A stretch of DNA of 64,000 nucleotides from Phragmites australis (Eukaryota > Streptophyta > Magnoliopsida > Poales > Poaceae): NCBI RefSeq assembly GCF_958298935.1, contig NC_084925.1:15125001-15189000 (forward strand), read 5' to 3'. Position numbers and translations under genes: made by a program. The notes under the pieces were generated by a model. The model was not told the DNA's origin. It did no database searches and worked only from the letters and a program-made list of their open reading frames with translations. Positions within the stretch are counted from its first letter, which is position 1. Each line of letters starts with the position of its first letter. Of this stretch, positions 45,557-58,253 are shown in pieces.

Positions 45557-46887
45557 GTGATGTATCATATGATCAATGGAGGAGGAAGTGGACTTGGAAG
45601 GAAAGTGAGAAAGTTGTTGGCTGGTCGGGACAAGGGTAAAAGAAGATTGACAGACTCAGAGTCAGAAGGTGATCATGGTGATTCTGATTGGGTGCCTTCA
45701 CAAGATATTGATGAGGAAGCTTCATCCTATGTTGGTAATGCTGCTTTTGATGAGGATAATGCTAGTGATGAGGATATTGCGATAAACTGTCAAGCTTATG
45801 TCGGGCATAAGAAAAATTGGAATTCAACTGAATATACTAGAGCCCAAAATACATATCAGTAAGGTCTTGATAATGATGCAACTCTGCCTCACTTTTATAC
45901 CATGGCACAACAAGATGCTTTTTATGGCCATCTCTTGCGCAAGAACATATTTGATCATAAATGGATTGATTGGGCTTATGTGAGAAATCAACCTAGCATG
46001 ACTGTCTTAACTAATATCTTTCAAGAGCTAGGTCTTTATGAGTTTGTGAACTTCAAGTGTGATTGGGATGCAACAGTCATTTGCCAATTCTATGCTACTA
46101 TTGAAAAATCTCACGATTCTGAAAAAATTGAGTGGATGACTAGATCTAGGAGATATGAAGCTTCATTCAGAGAATTTGCTCATGCCATCAGAATTCCTTT
46201 TGATACTGTCTATGACACTATCGATATCAACAATGAACAATGCTTGGCAGAAGAAGTTTGGAGTGTTTTCTATGAACCAATAGGGGTTATCCCTAGATTC
46301 ACTCTTGGGATGGTTACAGGCTTAAAGGTCCTCCCTGCTACAATCAACAAAATTGCTAGAGCCACCTTTGCTCCAAAGAGTGGTAACAGTGATGTAATTA
46401 GGGACTTTTATTGGAATATCATTAATCATATCATGAACAGGAGAAAGATTAATGTGATCAAGCTTATGCTCAAAGCCATTGACGATATAACGGTGAGCAT
46501 AACTCCAAATCTTTATTTTGCTTTATACATTATGTCCCTTATTCTTATGAAGACAAAGTTTTGGAGATCTTCATGTGATTGTAAGCATTTGGGATATCGG
46601 CCGTTCAAAGTAAACCCAAGTATTCTATAGAGGGGTCAGGATGCAACTCAGGGAGGACGGCATGATGAGCCTCAGCACTATGTTCCTCCACCTCAGCCTG
46701 CTCCAGAACCAGTTCCCCCTCAGTGGGTACCTCCGGTAGGGTTCTTTGACCCCTATATGGCCTCTATTCAGTAGGCATTTCAGCAGAGCTTGGATTCTTT
46801 CCAGGCCAATTTTCAGCAAAACTTTTTTCAGCCTGTGATGTCAGAATTCCAATCAACTCGTCAGTCCATTTCCCTTTCTCGTGAGGA
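45557..46887 (+). pseudogene. env-like third ORF of copia element 2
   Basis: One frame from 45557 with an in-frame TAA at 45860 and a further stop at 46628. The N-terminal roughly 100 residues are acidic (SESEGDHGDSDWVPSQDIDEE). The middle part, from MAQQDAFYGHLL, resembles the 'putative plant transposon protein' domain found downstream of pol in SIRE-type and some other plant elements (WDATVICQFYATIE, YEASFREFAHAI). The tail is Pro/Gln-rich (YVPPPQPAPEPVPPQW, FQQSLDSFQANFQQNFF). No signal peptide is seen; one hydrophobic stretch (NLYFALYIMSLILM) could be a membrane segment. Whether it acts as an envelope protein is unproven for the family. Confidence 0.7.
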
Positions 46888-47814
46888 CTATGGTATCAAA
46901 TTGCTCAAACTTGCATTTCATATAGAGTTAAAAATTATAGTTTGAGAAAGTCCGTCGAAAAGATTGCATTTGGGTGCTCCTGTGTGCTGGCGGTCTGACC
47001 GGGCCAGGCAGCGGTCTGACCGCTGCATAATGAACCAGGGCAGTCTTGCCCCTTCGAGAGTGGCAGTCTGACTGATGTATAAATTCTTCTCAGAACTCTG
47101 AGTAAATCTATGACTCAGTCTGACTGAGGGCTATGCCAGTCTGAACGAAAATCACACAAAGAGTTTTAGGTCTTATGGTCTGACCACAGGGTCTGTCGGT
47201 CTGACCACCAAGGCTGTGTCGATCTGACCGAGAAGGATGGCGTTCTGACCGCCAGGCTGTGTCAGAATTAATTTCGACCATTGTTTGTAGCCATTGTATA
47301 GGGGCGGTCTGACCACGAATGGTGCTGCGGTCTGACTACCACTTGCACAGAGCTGTCAGAATGGCAGTAATGGTTAGATTTTGTATAGAAGGGTATAAAT
47401 AAGGGCATGGCTGGTTCATTGAATGTACCTTTTGCCTCTAGCACATAATACAACATTTTGAGCTCTAGCCCTTCACTCTCCCTCTCCATTAACTCAGTGA
47501 TTGCATCTTTGAGAGGTTGAGAGAAACTAGTGCATAATTTCAAAGAGTTTGAGCAATTTGGCACTTGTGATCCTTCAAGCAAGCATCATCAACTTATTAC
47601 TCTTGGAGGTTGCTGGCTCCTATATGGCTTGGAGGTTGTGGCACCGTTGAGCCCTTCAAGGAAGATTGTAAAGGAGCTGTGGTGGTGATTGTGAGAGGAT
47701 TGAGCATGCCTTACCTTAGTGGTAAAGTGCTTCGCTAGTGAAATCAAGGTTTTGAGTAGTTCTTGTTCATTTTCGGCTTGAGGTCAAGTTGCTCAAATGA
47801 GCCCTTTCTCGTGT
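46888..47814 (+). repeat. 3' LTR of copia element 2, left part
   Basis: Matches 38176-39122 of the 5' LTR, including the palindrome cluster and TATAAATA at 47394. The first 260-280 bp are absent; env-like ORF sequence joins directly. It is cut on the right by the LTR terminus of the chromovirus at 47815. Confidence 0.9.
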
Positions 47815-49220
47815 TGTAACACCCCAGGGCCACCAGAATCCTGGGATGTCACTAAACTACGCAACCTACAACTAGCCATAAAAAAAATGGCAGCATCTCC
47901 TCTAGGAAAAAAACATCACGGAAGCATTAACATAGATAAACAAGATATGCGGATTCTCACAATAACGGATAAAAACATCCTAACATGAACCAAAAGGAAA
48001 ATATTAAGTTCAACTTCACCACCACACTTTAAACTTCAAACATACGACTCTAAGGACTAAACTTTATTTATTATTACAGCACAATGATAAAAAAAATATA
48101 GGCATGAAGTGCAAAACGTGCTGCTACATTCCCATCCCTCCACGACATGCATCAAATACCTAGAAGGAGTAATGCAAGGGTGAGACATAAAATCCCAGCA
48201 AGCAAACTTGTTTTGACAAGTTATTTAAACCACAAGTTGATTAAGCATCGATTTAATACAGTTTTCTCAAGACATAAGACATGTTAGGATAGTATTAACA
48301 ACATTAAAGATTAACTTCAAATAAAGATCACAACCACATGTGTAACTTCATATCCACAATAACATATAAATGTTATTAATTTCCAAGAATGCATATGAAT
48401 GCAACGATATGTCTTCTTTTACATCGCATCCCTCCTCGGGCAACGTACGCTGTGTAACGGTACAGTCGTGATCTTTACGACATAACTTCCAATGCATATG
48501 CAAATGCAAGTGCATATGGTAGAAATATGCTGCAATTGCATTAAAGTATACTACAAATAATACTTCAACTTCATCCTCAAGTCAAATAACAATATAGCTC
48601 ACAAGAATTGTAGCAACGTAAGGATAGATATAAGTCAATGATTAAACATGCTTAAACATAAAGCGTAACATAAAGTTCAGATCATAGTTAAATTGACATG
48701 GTTCTGAAATAAAGGTGTAGGTGATGAAAATAACAAGTCAAAACGGTAGCAACAACATAGTTACTTTTACTTGCCTTCTACCGACGATAATGACCAACTT
48801 CAAGTGTGAGACGAAGAACCACCACCTAAACATGACCATAACTCAGCACCAACACTCCTCATAACATGTAAATACATAAAACAAAGCGCTCCTACACCCG
48901 AAACCCTCAATCAAGACATATCGACCAAAAACAGCACACACGTATTAGTTTGACAGGAGCAGCAATACTTATCTTTTTCGTAACTATTTTTCTACCATAG
49001 ATATAATAGCAAACAAATACATTTTCAGAAACTACAGAACAAGAGCTACAACTTTTGTTGAGACGACACAATTTTCTCATGCCTCTAAGGTCTCCTAAAT
49101 GACATAGCAAAACAGCTCTAGAAACCTGTCGTCAATTCCAGACAGCAGCCACCCAAACCTGTTTATCTCCAAAAATACGCAACGAAAAATTCTAAAATTT
49201 TGTGGACATGTAGATCATAA
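47815..49220 (-). repeat. Partial LTR of chromovirus
   Basis: Matches 52978-53863 plus 58905-59420 of the complete LTR, which shows the pre-MULE sequence. The U3 start (equivalent of 59421-60418) is missing and integrase sequence joins at 49221. Confidence 0.9.
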
Positions 49221-51066
49221 GCTGTTGACATACACCACAAGTTGCCACATACTCGGCAATATCAACCTTCATCCTTTTCCACCAGAAGCTCTGCTTCAGA
49301 TCTTTGTACATCTTAGTCTCACCAGGATGAATTGTATATGGAGTCCGATGAGCCTCTCTCAAGATGTCCATCTTCACATCTGACTTCTGTGGCACACAAA
49401 GACGTCCTCTGAAACGGACTACATCATGGTCATCGATACTGAACTCCCGAGGTCTGCCATCTACAATCCTTTTGCGAACCTCCTGAATCAAGCGGTCATG
49501 TTGCTGTGCCTCAAGCACTCTCTCAAGTATGGGTGACTGAATGATCAATTGGGTCTCCTCTCTTGCAGTGCCTGCATAGCAAAAGGAAATACCCATACGA
49601 TCCAATTCTGCAACCAAAGGCATCACTATCTTAGGAACACCCGTCCTGCTTAGGGCATCTGCCACCACATTAGCCTTCCCAGGGTGATACTGGATCGTTA
49701 GATCATAATCCTTTATCAACTCAAGCCATCTACGCTGCCTCAAATTCAGCTCATTCTGAGTAAAGATATACTTGAGGCTTTTGTGATCAGTAAAGATATC
49801 ACAAGACTCGCCATAGAGATAATGCCTCCAAGACTTCAAAGCAAACACCATTGCAGCCAACTCTAGATCATGGGTAGGATAGTTCCTCTCATGGTTCTTC
49901 AACTGTCGGGAAGCATAAGCAATTGCTTTGCCATCCTGCATAAGCACACAACCAAGACCAATACGGGAAGCATCCGTATACACCGTGAAGCGCTTGCTGC
50001 TCTCAGGCAAAACTAGAATAGGAGCATTCACCAACTTGTCCTTCAGAGTCCGGAAACTGGCCTCACAATCATCAGTCCACATAAAAGGAACACCCTTCTC
50101 AGTAAGCTTGGTCATCGGCTTTGCAATACAAGAGAAGTCCTACACAAAACGCCGGTAATAACTAGCAAGCCCAAGGAAGCTTCGTATCTCCGTCACACTG
50201 GTTGGCCTTTGCCATTCCACCACTGACGCAACATTCTTAGGATCAACAGTAATACCATGCTGATTAATCACATGCCCAAGGAAGCTCACTTCAGAAAGCC
50301 AGAAAGCACATTTCTTCAACTTTGCATAGAACTTATTCTTCCGGAGAGCATCCAAAACAAGACTAAGATGACACTCATGCTCCTCATCGGACTTGGAGTA
50401 GATCAAAATATCATCGATGAAAACAACAACGAAGTCATCCAAGTACTCATGCAACATCTTATTCATCGCTTCCATAAAGATAGCAGGGGCATTCGTTAGT
50501 CCAAAAGACATAACAACATACTCATAATGCCCATACCTCGTGATAAAAGCAGTCTTCTCAATATCCTCCTCCTTAATCCTTATCTGGTGATACCCAGAGT
50601 TCAAATCAATCTTGGAAAATACCTTAGCACCTCTTAATTGATCAAAGAGAGCATCAATACGAGGCAGAGGATACTTATTCTTGATGGTCACCTGATTAAG
50701 AGCTCGATAATCCACACATAGCCTCTTAGAGCCATCCTTCTTCTCCACAAACAACACCGGGAAAGCCCAAGGTGACTTACTAGGTCTGATGAATCCCTTA
50801 GCAAGAAGATCATCTAACTGCTTCTTCAACTCCACCTGCTCCACTGGAGCCATCCGATACATAGTTCTATAGATAGGCTGCGTGCCAGGAACCAACTTGA
50901 TCTCAAAAACCGAATCACGCTCAGGGGGCACACCTGGAAGTTCATCAGGAAAAACATCAGAGTAGCGACACACTACTGGGATATCCTCCACGTGCAAGGC
51001 AACCTTGCGATCATCGACCATCGCCAAAAGAACGCCAGACTTCCGAGTCCAACGATAAGGAAACAA
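49221..51066 (-). pseudogene. RT, RNase H and start of integrase of chromovirus
   Basis: The frame opens just after an in-frame TAG at 51067-51069. [29 protein letters not shown] type motif (first part near 50750), then [14 protein letters not shown] near 50410. An in-frame TAG at 50140 separates RT from RNase H, which shows [13 protein letters not shown] near 49985, [10 protein letters not shown] near 49780 and ADALSR near 49655. The integrase zinc part has [10 protein letters not shown] and CGVCQQ near 49230, where deletion joins it to LTR sequence. The catalytic integrase core and chromodomain are absent here but present in the other partial copy (60505-61943). Confidence 0.9.
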
Positions 51067-51933
51067 CTAGCACAACAAAGAGAGAGTGTACTTCACCGCA
51101 CTCCCTTGAAAGACCACCTCTTGACCCGACGGTGCCTGTAAAGAGACCGTCTTCCAGAAACAGGAAATAACAGCTCGATACTGAGAAAGCCAATCCATGC
51201 CAAGAATAACGTCAAAAGGATCCAAAGGAATTACCACCAAATTAGCAACAAAGGTTTCATCAGCAAGATGAATAGCACAACCGGGGCAAAAAGAAGAACT
51301 GGAGATGAGACCTCTAGCAGAACTGACAACAATAGACTGACTAATCTTCTGCATAGAAAGACTAGCACGAACCACAAAACCCTCCGAGACAAACGAGAAG
51401 CTAGTGCCAGAATCGAGAAGAGCATGCGCATGAAACGAATCAACTGAAATAAGACCTGTCACCACGTCTCCACGGTCTCTGCCGTCAACACAGGGCATAG
51501 CATATGCCCGTGGAACTGGAGGTGCCGAAGGAGCAGTAGCCTGGGTTGGTCGAAACAACCCAGACTGAGGCATCGAAGGAGTAGTCGGAGGCACCATCAA
51601 GTACTGAGGGTAGACTGGCATGGGCAGGTACTGCTGAGTGGAAGGCGTCGGCAAGCACTGCAGAGTGGGTGGTGCAGGAAGGTGTTGCTGTGCAGAGGAG
51701 GTCGCCGCCATCATCTGGACAGTGCTACTAGAATGTGAAGCTGAAGAAGAACACACTGGCTCCCAACGCACCTTCCCATTGGGATTCTTCCTACAGACCA
51801 CGTCCTTGTGATCCATGCCACAGATAGAACACCTGCCGGTCCACTGACACTCCACACGACAGTGTGCGTCGCCACACCGGAAGCACACCGCCCCATGCCA
51901 GGCTTGGAAACAGCCTGGTACTGAGGTGCGCAC
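51067..51933 (-). pseudogene. zinc knuckle and protease region of chromovirus
   Basis: Frame offset from the upstream gag by a one- or two-base shift near 51930. It starts with the nucleocapsid zinc finger area (CFRCGDAHCRVECQ, then CSICGMDHKDVVC). A Pro/Gln-rich linker follows (QQYLPMPVYPQYLMVPPTT). The aspartic protease domain has ALLDSGTSFSFVS as active site and VILGMDWLSQYRA near the end. The DSG triplet is intact. It ends in TAG at 51067, in frame with the RT segment. Confidence 0.88.
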
Positions 51934-52787
51934 CCTCCTGAAGTACTGGACTGAGAAGACTTGCCGCGGTATGGCTGGTGACGCTGGAACTTCCCCTTCT
52001 TGTGAATAGGGCCACCAGAATGGCCCTTCCTATCGCTCTGACCACGAGACTGCTCACCACCTGAAGACTTCTGCAAGTCAGCAGTGTACACCTGCTGCAT
52101 CTCCAAACCTAAAGCCTGTTCCATTGTAGTGCGGAAGTCAACCACTGGAAAAGCACCCAACACTTGGCGGATCGAATGCTTAAGACCTTGATGAAAGTGT
52201 TTTGCCTTCTCTACCTCGTCATGCGCCACGTGTGGGACGAAGTAGACAATCTGATTGAAGCCCACTTCATACTCTGCAACTGACTTCTTATCCTGCATAT
52301 AGGCATTCAGATCAATCTTCATCCTATCCAAGAAAGTCACCGGGTAGAACCTCCTCTCAAACTGCCGGACAAACTCGTGCCAGAATAACGGGCCATGTGC
52401 AGCCGTGCGAGCTGACTGCACACCCTTCCACCATATCTGAGCCTCACCTTTCAGCAGTTGTACCCCATAACAAACATGATCGTGAGCCAACACATCAAAA
52501 GCCTCCATCTTGTCCTCCACATATGACAGCCAATCAGCGGCATGAACCGGAGTACCACTGCCGTCAAAACTGTCTAGCTTCATGCCAACCCACTGCATGA
52601 GAGAAACACCACTGACAGGACCATCTGCAATAGGAGCAGTGCCAGAAGCAGTGCCCGTAGGGGCACCAGTAGCAGAGGCAGCCTTCCTCAACGTCCTCAA
52701 CTCGTCCTGCATTACCCGCATCGCGGCTACTAGCTCAGCCTGGCCATCACCATCTGGTGTAGCCGGAGCACGCCTCTTAGGTGGCAT
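51711..52787 (-). pseudogene. gag of chromovirus
   Basis: I prefer ATG 52787 (MPPKRRAPATPDG), 190 bp after the LTR; the frame is open 11 codons upstream. The N-terminal region has Ala/Thr/Gly-rich sequence after a short helix (LVAAMRVMQDELRTLRK). The capsid domain shows DSFDGSGTPVHAADWLSYVEDKMEAF, WWKGV and FYPVTFLDRMK. A basic Gln/Ser-rich stretch precedes the frameshift near 51930; the residues after it in this frame are out of register with the zinc finger. Gag would form the virus-like particle in the cytoplasm. Confidence 0.88.
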
Positions 52788-52956
52788 AACTACTGCCACC
52801 AAAACATACAAACAACACAAACATCCATTTCAAGTAATTAAGCATAAGCACTAGACAGAGCAAAGCATAACATGATAGGAGCAAAGTTATGCAAACCCTT
52901 ACCCAACCTACATGTGCAAGTGTGTCAAACTAAGCCTTATTTCACCTAGAATCTAA

Positions 52957-52976
52957 AGCCTAGGCTCTAATACCAA
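52957..52976 (-). promoter_or_regulatory. Primer binding site of chromovirus
   Basis: TTGGTATTAGAGCCTAGGC on the minus strand directly after LTR end GGTGTTACA; one base from the initiator-Met tRNA complement TGGTATCAGAGCC. Confidence 0.88.
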
Positions 52977-53863
52977 CTGTAACACCCCAAGGCCACCAGA
53001 ATCCTGGGATGTCACTAAACTACGCAACCTACAACTAGCCATAAAAAAAATGGCAGCATCTCCTCTATGAAAAAAACATCACGGAAGCATTAACATAGAT
53101 AAACAAGATATGCGGATTCTCACAATAACGGATAAAAACATCCTAACATGAACCAAAAGGAAAATATTAAGTTTAACTTCACCACCACACTTTAAACTTC
53201 AAACATACGACTCTAAGGACTAAACTTTATTTATTATTACAGCACAATGATAAAAAAAATATAGGCATGAAGTGCAAAACGTGCTGCTACATTCCCATCC
53301 CTTCACGACATGCATCAAATACCAAGAAGGAGTAATGCAAGTGTGAGACATAAAATCCCAGCAAGCAAACTTGTTTTGGCAAGTTATTTAAACCACAAGT
53401 TGATTAAGCATCGATTTAATACAGTTTTCTCAAGACATAAGACATGTTAGGATAGTATTAACAACATTAAAGAATAACTTCAAATAAAGATCACAACCAC
53501 ATGTGTAACTTCATATCCACAATAAAATATAAATGTTATTAATTTCCAAGAATGCATATGAATGCAACGATATGTCTTCTTTTACATCGCATCCCTCCTC
53601 GGGCAACGTACGATGTGTACCAGTATAGTCGTGATCTTTACGACATAACTTCCAATGCATATGCAAATGCAAGTGCATATGGTAGAAATATGCTGCAATT
53701 GCATTAAAGTATACTACAAATAATACTTCAACTTCATCCTCAAGTCAAATAACAATATAGCTCACAAGAATTGTAGCAACGTAAGGATAGATATAAGTCA
53801 ATGATTAAACATGCTTAAACATAAAGTTCAGATCATAGTTAAATTGACATGGTTCTGAAATAA

Positions 53864-54018
53864 GGCAACATATCTTGTGAATCTGGGGAGAACGCTGCAT
53901 CCCTGCATCCGTTAGGCGTGAGTGCTCCGATCGAAATCCAACGTACCGGCAGCGCTGCTGTGTTTCCCGAGCCCCTCAGGCCTGAGCGCGCACGCCCTAG
54001 GCTCACGCCGTCAGCCAA
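53864..54018 (+). repeat. Left terminal inverted repeat of MULE
   Basis: Pairs with 58756-58904 (inverted) over about 150 bp with few differences, for example GAATCTGGGGAGAACGC against GAATCCGGGGAGAGCGC. Weaker similarity continues inward to about 54090. Confidence 0.92.
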
Positions 54019-54049
54019 ACGGAGTGCCCAACCAGCCCCGTCACGCGCA

Positions 54050-54350
54050 CCAGTGCTCACGCCCAGACCCCAACCGGTGTCGCTCTCCCCGGCGCCGCCT
54101 CCGACGCTGCCTCCGCCTCCCCCGCCACCTCCCCTGCCGCCGCCGCCGCCGCTCAGCCCCACCCCGACCACAAGGTCCTGGACGACCAACTCCTCCTCGA
54201 TCTCTGCGTCCGCGTTCTTGCCTCCTCCACCGCCGCCTCCAATGTCGTCGAGCTGGGACTTCTAGGACCCCTTTGCGCCCTCCTCCTCTCGCTCCGCCAC
54301 CGAGGATGCCGACTGGGACAATGCCTCCAGCACCATCGTCGACGCCCCCA
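54050..54350 (+). pseudogene. Captured fragment resembling a DUF630/DUF632 gene
   Basis: The plus strand reads a Pro-rich tract (FLPPPPPPPMSSSWDF) followed after one stop by DPFAPSSSRSATEDADWDN and a TIVDAP-like end. Plant DUF630/DUF632 proteins (bZIP/NRG2-like family) carry a Pro-rich region followed by an SSWDF-aromatic-DPF motif and acidic W-x-D words in this order. Here the aromatic codon is TAG (54263-54265). The DUF630 and DUF632 domains themselves are not present, so this would be a single exon piece. An alternative frame in the same stretch is also open, which lowers certainty. Confidence 0.5.
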
Positions 54351-54547
54351 ACGCGCCTCTCTCTTCTCCCCTCGTCTCACGGTTTTTGCTTGGTTGATGG
54401 ATGTGTGAGCTCACATTTCTGCCAATGGAAGCATGTTCAGACAAAGAAAATGTGGCCCGGTGATGGTAGACTTGTTTTCGTCCGTTTAAAGTATTGAATT
54501 CAATTCTGTGTTGGTGAAGATTCATTGATTTATTTGTTGAACTGCAG

Positions 54548-54950
54548 ATATGAAGATGTAATTTATCTGGTTCGAATTGTTGGCAATGGCCAAGTGGTTT
54601 CTACTGCATTGCCTTAGAGCAAGAGCCATGAGCAAGTGTCTGCTGCTGTTAAGGCTTTTATGATAGCTGACCTTCCTCATGAATTGATCGAGCTTCTCTT
54701 GGATAACATCCGAAGCATATATAGAAAGAGCTGAAGAGTTTGCATTCCGTGTTGAAGAAGATGCTGTTTGGAGCCAGGTTGCTAAGGCCCAGTTACGTGA
54801 AAGTTTAGTCAGTGAAGCAATTGAGTCCTTCATTCGTGCAGATGATGCAGCACATTTCCTTGATGTCATTCGTGCTGCTGAGGAAGCCAATGTGTACAAT
54901 GATTTAGTTAAGTACCTTCTGATGGTAAGGCAAAAGGCAAGAAAGCCCAA
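54548..54950 (+). pseudogene. Captured clathrin heavy chain fragment
   Basis: After an intron-like acceptor (TTGAACTGCAG at 54537-54547) the plus strand encodes YEDVIYLVRIVGNGQVVST, a stop, then [28 protein letters not shown]. After a frameshift near 54722 follow [20 protein letters not shown] and a FIRADDA ... [16 protein letters not shown] end. These are the ordered, highly conserved repeat-region motifs of clathrin heavy chain, the triskelion leg protein of coated vesicles. About 70 residues between LIELL and LDNIRSI are missing. An acceptor-like splice site suggests capture of genomic DNA, not cDNA. It cannot encode a working protein. Confidence 0.85.
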
Positions 54951-55801
54951 ATCTTGTAGAGTGAAGTGTCGAGGGAGAAACTGCTTGATGTAGCTGATAG
55001 CCGAAATGTTGTGTCTGTTTGCTGTCTGTAGCCTTCATAATATTTGTATGCTCATGTCATGTATCCGAATAACTATTGCTGTCTTTGTATATTAAATTTC
55101 CATGATGTTGTGTTGAAATAAGAAAAAGGATATTGAATCATCTGGGTGTCGATAATGTTCTGATTTGTTGTATCAGTTTCTCTGGAGCCCGGAGTTCCTT
55201 TTTGTGATTTAATTCTGGTTGCAAGATATAAGCATGGAGGCTGGTGCAAGATATAAACTGAAATGCCAAGAAGAACAGAAATGGAACTATTAAAGCCAAG
55301 TATCCAGTTTTGTCATCGTATATTTACAATCAAGTTGTGTAATCCTTTTAGAGAAAATGAAAAGCTTGGTTTAAATTGGTTTCAGAAAATATTTTATGGA
55401 GATCATGACAACCTTATTCTACACCATGTTTCAAACATGACTTCAGATTTTGTAAAAGAGCTTTTCTGACCCAAACACACTCGAGGTTATAAATTTGCAA
55501 ATCAGAGCAGATCACATCATTCTGACCCAAACAAATATGTGTGTTTCAGATTTTGTAAAAGAGCAGCTGAGAGCTGCCCCCTTGTACTGGTGTACTATAA
55601 GCTCATAGTATAAAACATTGGATTGAAGTGGCAACCCTGTACAGCATAATAAAACTCAAAGTAGGACTGCAGCTTCTAGTCACAGCTTCTACTCATCATT
55701 TCATACAAAAGCTTTCAGACGCACTAGTAAAGACACTTCCACCACATCAAAATCAACCTAGCCAAAAGCGCAAAACGGCAGCTATCATGAAACCCCAGTT
55801 A
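54951..55801 (+). other. Unassigned internal MULE sequence
   Basis: AT-rich, with no recognised coding motif. It may include further captured non-coding sequence (intron or 3' end of a host gene) and the transposase 3' untranslated region. Two similar words TTTTGTAAAAGAGC occur at 55449 and 55553. Confidence 0.4.
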
Positions 55802-58253
55802 TCATTCTTGTTTTTCTTTGCTTGGACAGGTGCGGGTATCATGAAACCCCACTTGCTTGCATGTCTTGCATTGGCGTGCCACTTTTTTGTTAGCTTCTTT
55901 CTTCTTATTTCTTTGAACACCTTGATTCATCTCCTTCGCCCTCTTAATTCTCTTGCTTCTCCCCCTCGAATTAATATCATTTGGTGGGTGTATGTTGACT
56001 TCGGTAGGAATGTTGCATCCAATAAAAGCCTCGTATTCCTCTTGCCTAGTCTGCTTAACAGCTGGAACCATATGTTGTAGAGGTGCCTCAAGGTTGAACA
56101 CACTCGAGGTTAAGAACTCAATTCCTTCAATTGAGTGTTTAGCCATTTGAATGAGATCTTCGAACTTATTGCGTACAGTCGAAATCTTCTTTCTCATTGC
56201 TGCATCCAATGGATCAGTGGGCTTCTCTTCTAGTGGATTGCCTTGGTCATCATAAATACTCTCCCTACAAAGAAAATAAGTGCCATCAATCAAATTAATT
56301 TCAGATGTCTATGCAACAATTTGTTAAGCTTATTTGTACCTTTTACATCTTTTTCCCCATCTTTTCATAATGTAGTACGCAGGAAGCTCGTTTTGATTTT
56401 CACCTCTCAGTACTAGAATAATATGGCGACATGGGATACCTTTTGACTGAAATAACTTGCATGAACAATCAGCTAGCATGGTTTCCATTTCGTAACGGAC
56501 CTCCCTAACTTTAGTAGGGCCATCTCTAAGGGACACAACTTTTACATTGCCATCATGTGAAATACCTTGAACACAACAGCTGTCTCTTGCGGCAATAACT
56601 TCACGCTGAAATTGCTCAAACACTGCATATGTGAATACTACACTTCCTTGTTTCTCAATTGCCCACGGTGTCATAAGTTGAGGTGTCGTATGAATGCTAG
56701 TGTTATCCGCCATCAACTCCTCCTGTCGCTGGCATTCTAAAGCTGTATCAAATCTAAGCCAGAACTCAACAAAAGCAAGCTTGCGATGAATGAAACGGTT
56801 AAAAAACGAATTTGCACTTTCCGACCGTGACGTGGTTCGGAGAATGCCTGCCAAAGATATGTTCATAAAATAAGCTGGTATCCATGACTCTCGAATGTCA
56901 AATCTATTAGCAAACCACTCATTCCCCTGTAGCCCAAATTCTGAAATGATAGAACTCCACTGTGACTCAAACTCAGCCGGGGTTTCTGATCCCCAAACAC
57001 ACAAGTTTATCCTATTCCAAAACTCAGGGTCTTCTCTAACTGCCGGACCAACCTTTTCGGGCACTTTTTTCCATGATATGCCACATGCATAACCTATGAA
57101 CCGTGCTTGGAAGAACTGCAACAATAGCATTTGCTATGCTCTTAGCTTCATCAGTGATTATGAGTCTAGGTGCTACCCCTCCCATTGCTCTAAGGAATGT
57201 CTCAAACAACCAAATGTATGAATCAGTCTGCTCATTTGCTAAGAATGCAGCACCAAAAAACACACTTTGCAAGTGGTGGTTGACTCCCGTAAATGGTGCA
57301 AAAATCATGTTGTACTGATTAGTGGTGTATGTAGAATCAAAGGATAATATATTACCAAAGTGACTGTAGTTTTTCCTACTTGTTGCATCAGCCCAGAACA
57401 CATGCACCAACTTACCCTGATCATCTACAACAAAGTCATAGAAAAAAGCTGGATTGACTTCTTGCTTTCTAGCTAGCTGGGCCACAAACATTTGAGCGTC
57501 TGCGTTCCTAATTTTATACCTTAAGTCACGGTAATAATTCTGTAAGTCCCTCTTTGTGCATCCGACATTCTCGAACCCACCCTCGCTGACTTGAAGGAGC
57601 CTGTATGCCTGGGAGGTGCCTATGCTTGCTTTGTGGCATGTGTATAGTGTATTCTTTGCCCTCTCACTGACTTCACGATTTGATCTAATCAAATGAAGTT
57701 TATCGGGAGACACAAGACCATGGTTGTGCTGTTCAACCCATGAGTCTATCTTGTAAGTGTTATCGTCATACAACCTGACAAAGATATGCGCTTGACAACC
57801 ACATCTACTGGACTTCATCTTATGCCTTTTCTTCGAGGGATCAACATTCTCATTACCCTTTTCTTTGAATCCTTCCCTATTGCACAAGAAGCGCTTGGTT
57901 CGTACCACTGCATTTTGTAACTTCTTTTGCTGCCCAACACGGACTCCAAAACCCACGCGGTGTGCATAGGACTTGTAGAATTCCTCCACTGCCTCAATAC
58001 CTTCAAATGCCATACCTACTTTAGGCTTAAATTCCTCGTCACATTCGGGAACATAAGATGAACACTGCAACATAACAAATGAATCGCAATAAGCACATCT
58101 TGCATAATTCACTAAATCAAAGAACATATGAAAAATCATAACACTTACACAGAGAGGAATGCTCCCTGTCTTTTTGGGTGAACTTAATCCATCCTCATTC
58201 ATTAGATGCATTTGCAAGGACTCCACTGATTCCATCACTACACATTTAGGCAC
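55802..58253 (-). pseudogene. FAR1/Jittery-like MULE transposase, frameshifted
   Basis: Start ATG 58253. Likely introns: 58148-58065 (84 bp, in frame, GTAAGT...GCAG) and 56339-56265 (75 bp, GTACAA...TGTAG). FAR1 DNA-binding domain: FEGIEAVEEFYKSYAHRVGFGVR ending in DSWVEQHNHGL. MULE catalytic core: ILSFDSTYTTNQYNM (first Asp), RLIITDEAKSIANAI (second Asp), CMWHIMEK, and Glu in PAEFESQWSSI. SWIM zinc finger: CSCKLFQSKGIPCRH near 56450. The C-terminal zinc knuckle is CKTCKQVGFHDTRTC. A one-base frameshift near 57065, between CMWHIMEK and PEKVGPAVREDPEFW, is the only clear lesion. It would cut the terminal repeats in the nucleus. Long intact domains suggest a fairly young copy. Confidence 0.92.

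Noticed and set aside
53918..54497. Pro/Arg-rich ORFs starting in the MULE terminal repeat
   Set aside because: Overlapping frames through GC-rich terminal repeat sequence. Only the part matching the DUF630/DUF632-like motif was kept, as a fragment.
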